DNA of 6,685 bases, from assembly GCA_964593555.1 (NCBI GenBank), contig CAZQIC010000183.1, positions 1-6,685 of the forward strand, written 5' to 3'. Origin of the DNA: CAZQIC01 sp964593555 (GTDB lineage Bacteria; Bacteroidota; Bacteroidia; JAFLBG01). A model generated the notes under the pieces. It ran no database searches. It had not been told where the DNA came from and was given only the letters and a program-made list of their open reading frames with translations. The translations under genes and the position numbers were made by a program. Shown in pieces: positions 5,678-6,685 of this stretch. Each line of letters starts with the position of its first letter. Within the stretch, counting starts at the first letter, position 1.

Positions 5678-6685
5678 GCGTCTTTGTCCCCAATCGTAAA
5701 CCTGTTTTTCTCACAGGTTTCTTAGTATTTTTCCTCAGCCTAAACTCCTTTTCTCAAAACAATAACCAATGGGTATGGATGACCGGATCAAACCTCACCA
5801 ATCAGGCAGCTGTTTATGGAACAATGGGTGTTGCTGCTGCGGGTAATACTCCGGGCTCAAGGTGTATGGCAACAGAATGGACAGATTTGAACGGAAAATT
5901 TTGGCTCTTTGGGGGAATGCTGCCAAACGCACCCCTTGGATCTGCAGTAATGAATGATATGTGGATGTACGATCCTGCAACTAATATGTGGACATGGATG
6001 ACAGGCAGTACTCTGCCAACATTAGTAGGAACCTATGGAGTAAAAGGTGTTACATCACCTGCAAATACGCCGGGAAGTAAGGCAAGAGCACTGGGCTGGG
6101 TTGATAACAATGGGGTTCTTTGGTTATATGGAGGAAGCGGACCCGGTACAAATGGAAGTAATTCGTCGCCAAATGATCTTTGGAAATATGACCCGGACCC
6201 AGCAAGTCCAACATACAATCAATGGACTTGGGTGCATGGAAACACAATCGGTGGCCCGCCAAATTACGGCACAGTTCAAGTATCAAATGTTACCAATGAC
6301 CCCGGCTCACGAGCCAACACAGCTTGTACGTGGACTGACAATTCTACAAATAGTTTGTGGTTTTTTGCCGGCAATAATCGCCCCGATGTTTGGAAATATG
6401 ATATTGCAACGGACAGATGGATATGGATGGCAGGCAGTAATGTTGCTGGTACGGCTCCTGCATACGGGGTAATGGGAACTCCTGCTGCTGCCAATACTCC
6501 GGGAACCCGAAGCACAGGAGTATATGCCGGATGGAAAGACAATAATGGCGACTACTGGTTTTTTGGTGGGGTGAATCAAAATATGGTGGGCATACAACAT
6601 TATAGTGCAGTTTGGAAATTTGATATGAACCCTTTAAGGGGAGTTCTAAAAATCAAATTGTTAATAAATAACGATATAACTAATT
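5668..6685 (+). CDS. Secreted Kelch-repeat beta-propeller protein, 3'-truncated by window edge
   Basis: The frame is open from 5650 (stop TAA at 5647) to the right edge. It contains no ATG before 5779, where the mature domain has already begun. The TTG at 5668 gives a convincing signal peptide: LKYSVFVPNRK n-region, hydrophobic PVFLTGFLVFFLSL, then SFS|Q cleavage before Q at 5755. Four Kelch-like units follow, starting at Trp codons 5770, 5989, 6223 and 6418. Each runs WxWMxGS, then YGxxGV, then NTPGSR, then a FWLFGG-type double-glycine strand, then NDxWxYDPxTxxW. An exported propeller that binds a protein or glycan is likely. Homologues in Bacteroidota often end in a type IX sorting domain, but the 3' end is not visible. 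After VWKFDMNP (6610-6633) the pattern stops and the tail is unlike Kelch. It could be a true linker, a frameshift, an insertion or an assembly join. Confidence 0.8.
   Translation, partial: MKYSVFVPNRKPVFLTGFLVFFLSLNSFSQNNNQWVWMTGSNLTNQAAVYGTMGVAAAGNTPGSRCMATEWTDLNGKFWLFGGMLPNAPLGSAVMNDMWMYDPATNMWTWMTGSTLPTLVGTYGVKGVTSPANTPGSKARALGWVDNNGVLWLYGGSGPGTNGSNSSPNDLWKYDPDPASPTYNQWTWVHGNTIGGPPNYGTVQVSNVTNDPGSRANTACTWTDNSTNSLWFFAGNNRPDVWKYDIATDRWIWMAGSNVAGTAPAYGVMGTPAAANTPGTRSTGVYAGWKDNNGDYWFFGGVNQNMVGIQHYSAVWKFDMNPLRGVLKIKLLINNDITN
5698..5720 (+). other. Hairpin-forming inverted repeat inside the Kelch signal-peptide region
   Basis: AAACCTGT (5698-5705) and ACAGGTTT (5713-5720) are perfect 8-base inverted arms around the loop TTTTCTC. 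It lies in the first 55 bases of the proposed coding region. The 3' flank CTTAGTATTTTT is only partly T-rich, so it is a weak terminator candidate at best. Its arms equal part of the atpC terminator stem. An mRNA hairpin affecting early translation, or chance, are both possible. Confidence 0.4.
5770..6630 (+). repeat. Four tandem Kelch-like repeat units in the coding sequence
   Basis: The units begin at 5770, 5989, 6223 and 6418 and are 73, 78 and 65 residues long for the first three. The fourth is cut short near 6630. The conserved positions are WVWMTGS / WTWMTGS / WTWVHGN / WIWMAGS. They are followed by NTPGSR / NTPGSK / NDPGSR / NTPGTR, then FWLFGG / LWLYGG / LWFFAG / YWFFGG, then MWMYDP / LWKYDP / VWKYDI / VWKFDM. 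The units are longer than the usual Kelch motif of about 50 residues because of loop insertions. DNA identity between units is modest, so these are old duplications. Confidence 0.85.

Noticed and set aside
6033..6600. Several overlapping open frames on both strands within the Kelch region
   Set aside because: They arise from the stop-poor composition of the repeats. The + frame beginning at TTG 5668 explains the whole region with signal peptide and Kelch motifs.

Overview
The window most likely comes from a Bacteroidota genome (formerly Bacteroidetes). The evidence is low GC, an F1 beta subunit with the extra segments I associate with this phylum, a very short epsilon subunit, a YbeY ending its metal motif in GYKDK, a TAnnTTTG-type promoter box, starts without obvious Shine-Dalgarno sequences, and secreted LRR and Kelch proteins. 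Genus cannot be read from the sequence.

Layout, left to right. (1) Bases 1-400 hold the 3' part of ybeY (rRNA-maturation RNase), on +. (2) Bases 401-1935 hold a minus-strand pair: ribF (FMN/FAD synthesis), then a small secreted leucine-rich-repeat protein overlapping it by ATGA. The LRR gene and ybeY meet tail to tail with no base between their stop codons. (3) Bases 1936-2160 are a divergent intergenic region with a good -7 promoter box for ribF, a weaker one for atpD and a short inverted repeat. (4) Bases 2161-3902 are atpD-atpC, encoding the beta and epsilon subunits of F1Fo ATP synthase, closed by a 20-bp perfect hairpin that should terminate transcription in both directions. (5) Bases 3979-5614 are a minus-strand unit: a predicted 30-residue single-pass membrane peptide followed 10 bases later by a 510-residue helical-repeat cytoplasmic protein of unknown function. 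(6) From 5668 to the right edge is the 5' part of a secreted Kelch-type beta-propeller gene on +, apparently starting at TTG. Its four repeats give way to unrelated-looking sequence in the last ~55 bases.

Most of the window is ordinary housekeeping: ribosome maturation, flavin cofactors and ATP synthesis. I see no CRISPR array, tRNA, rRNA, transposase, integrase, defence system or toxin-antitoxin pair. The least explained parts are the small membrane ORF with its helical-repeat partner, the 10-bp inverted repeat in the divergent region 5615-5667, and the abrupt end of the Kelch pattern near 6630. I did not find a convincing new biological system; these are leads only.
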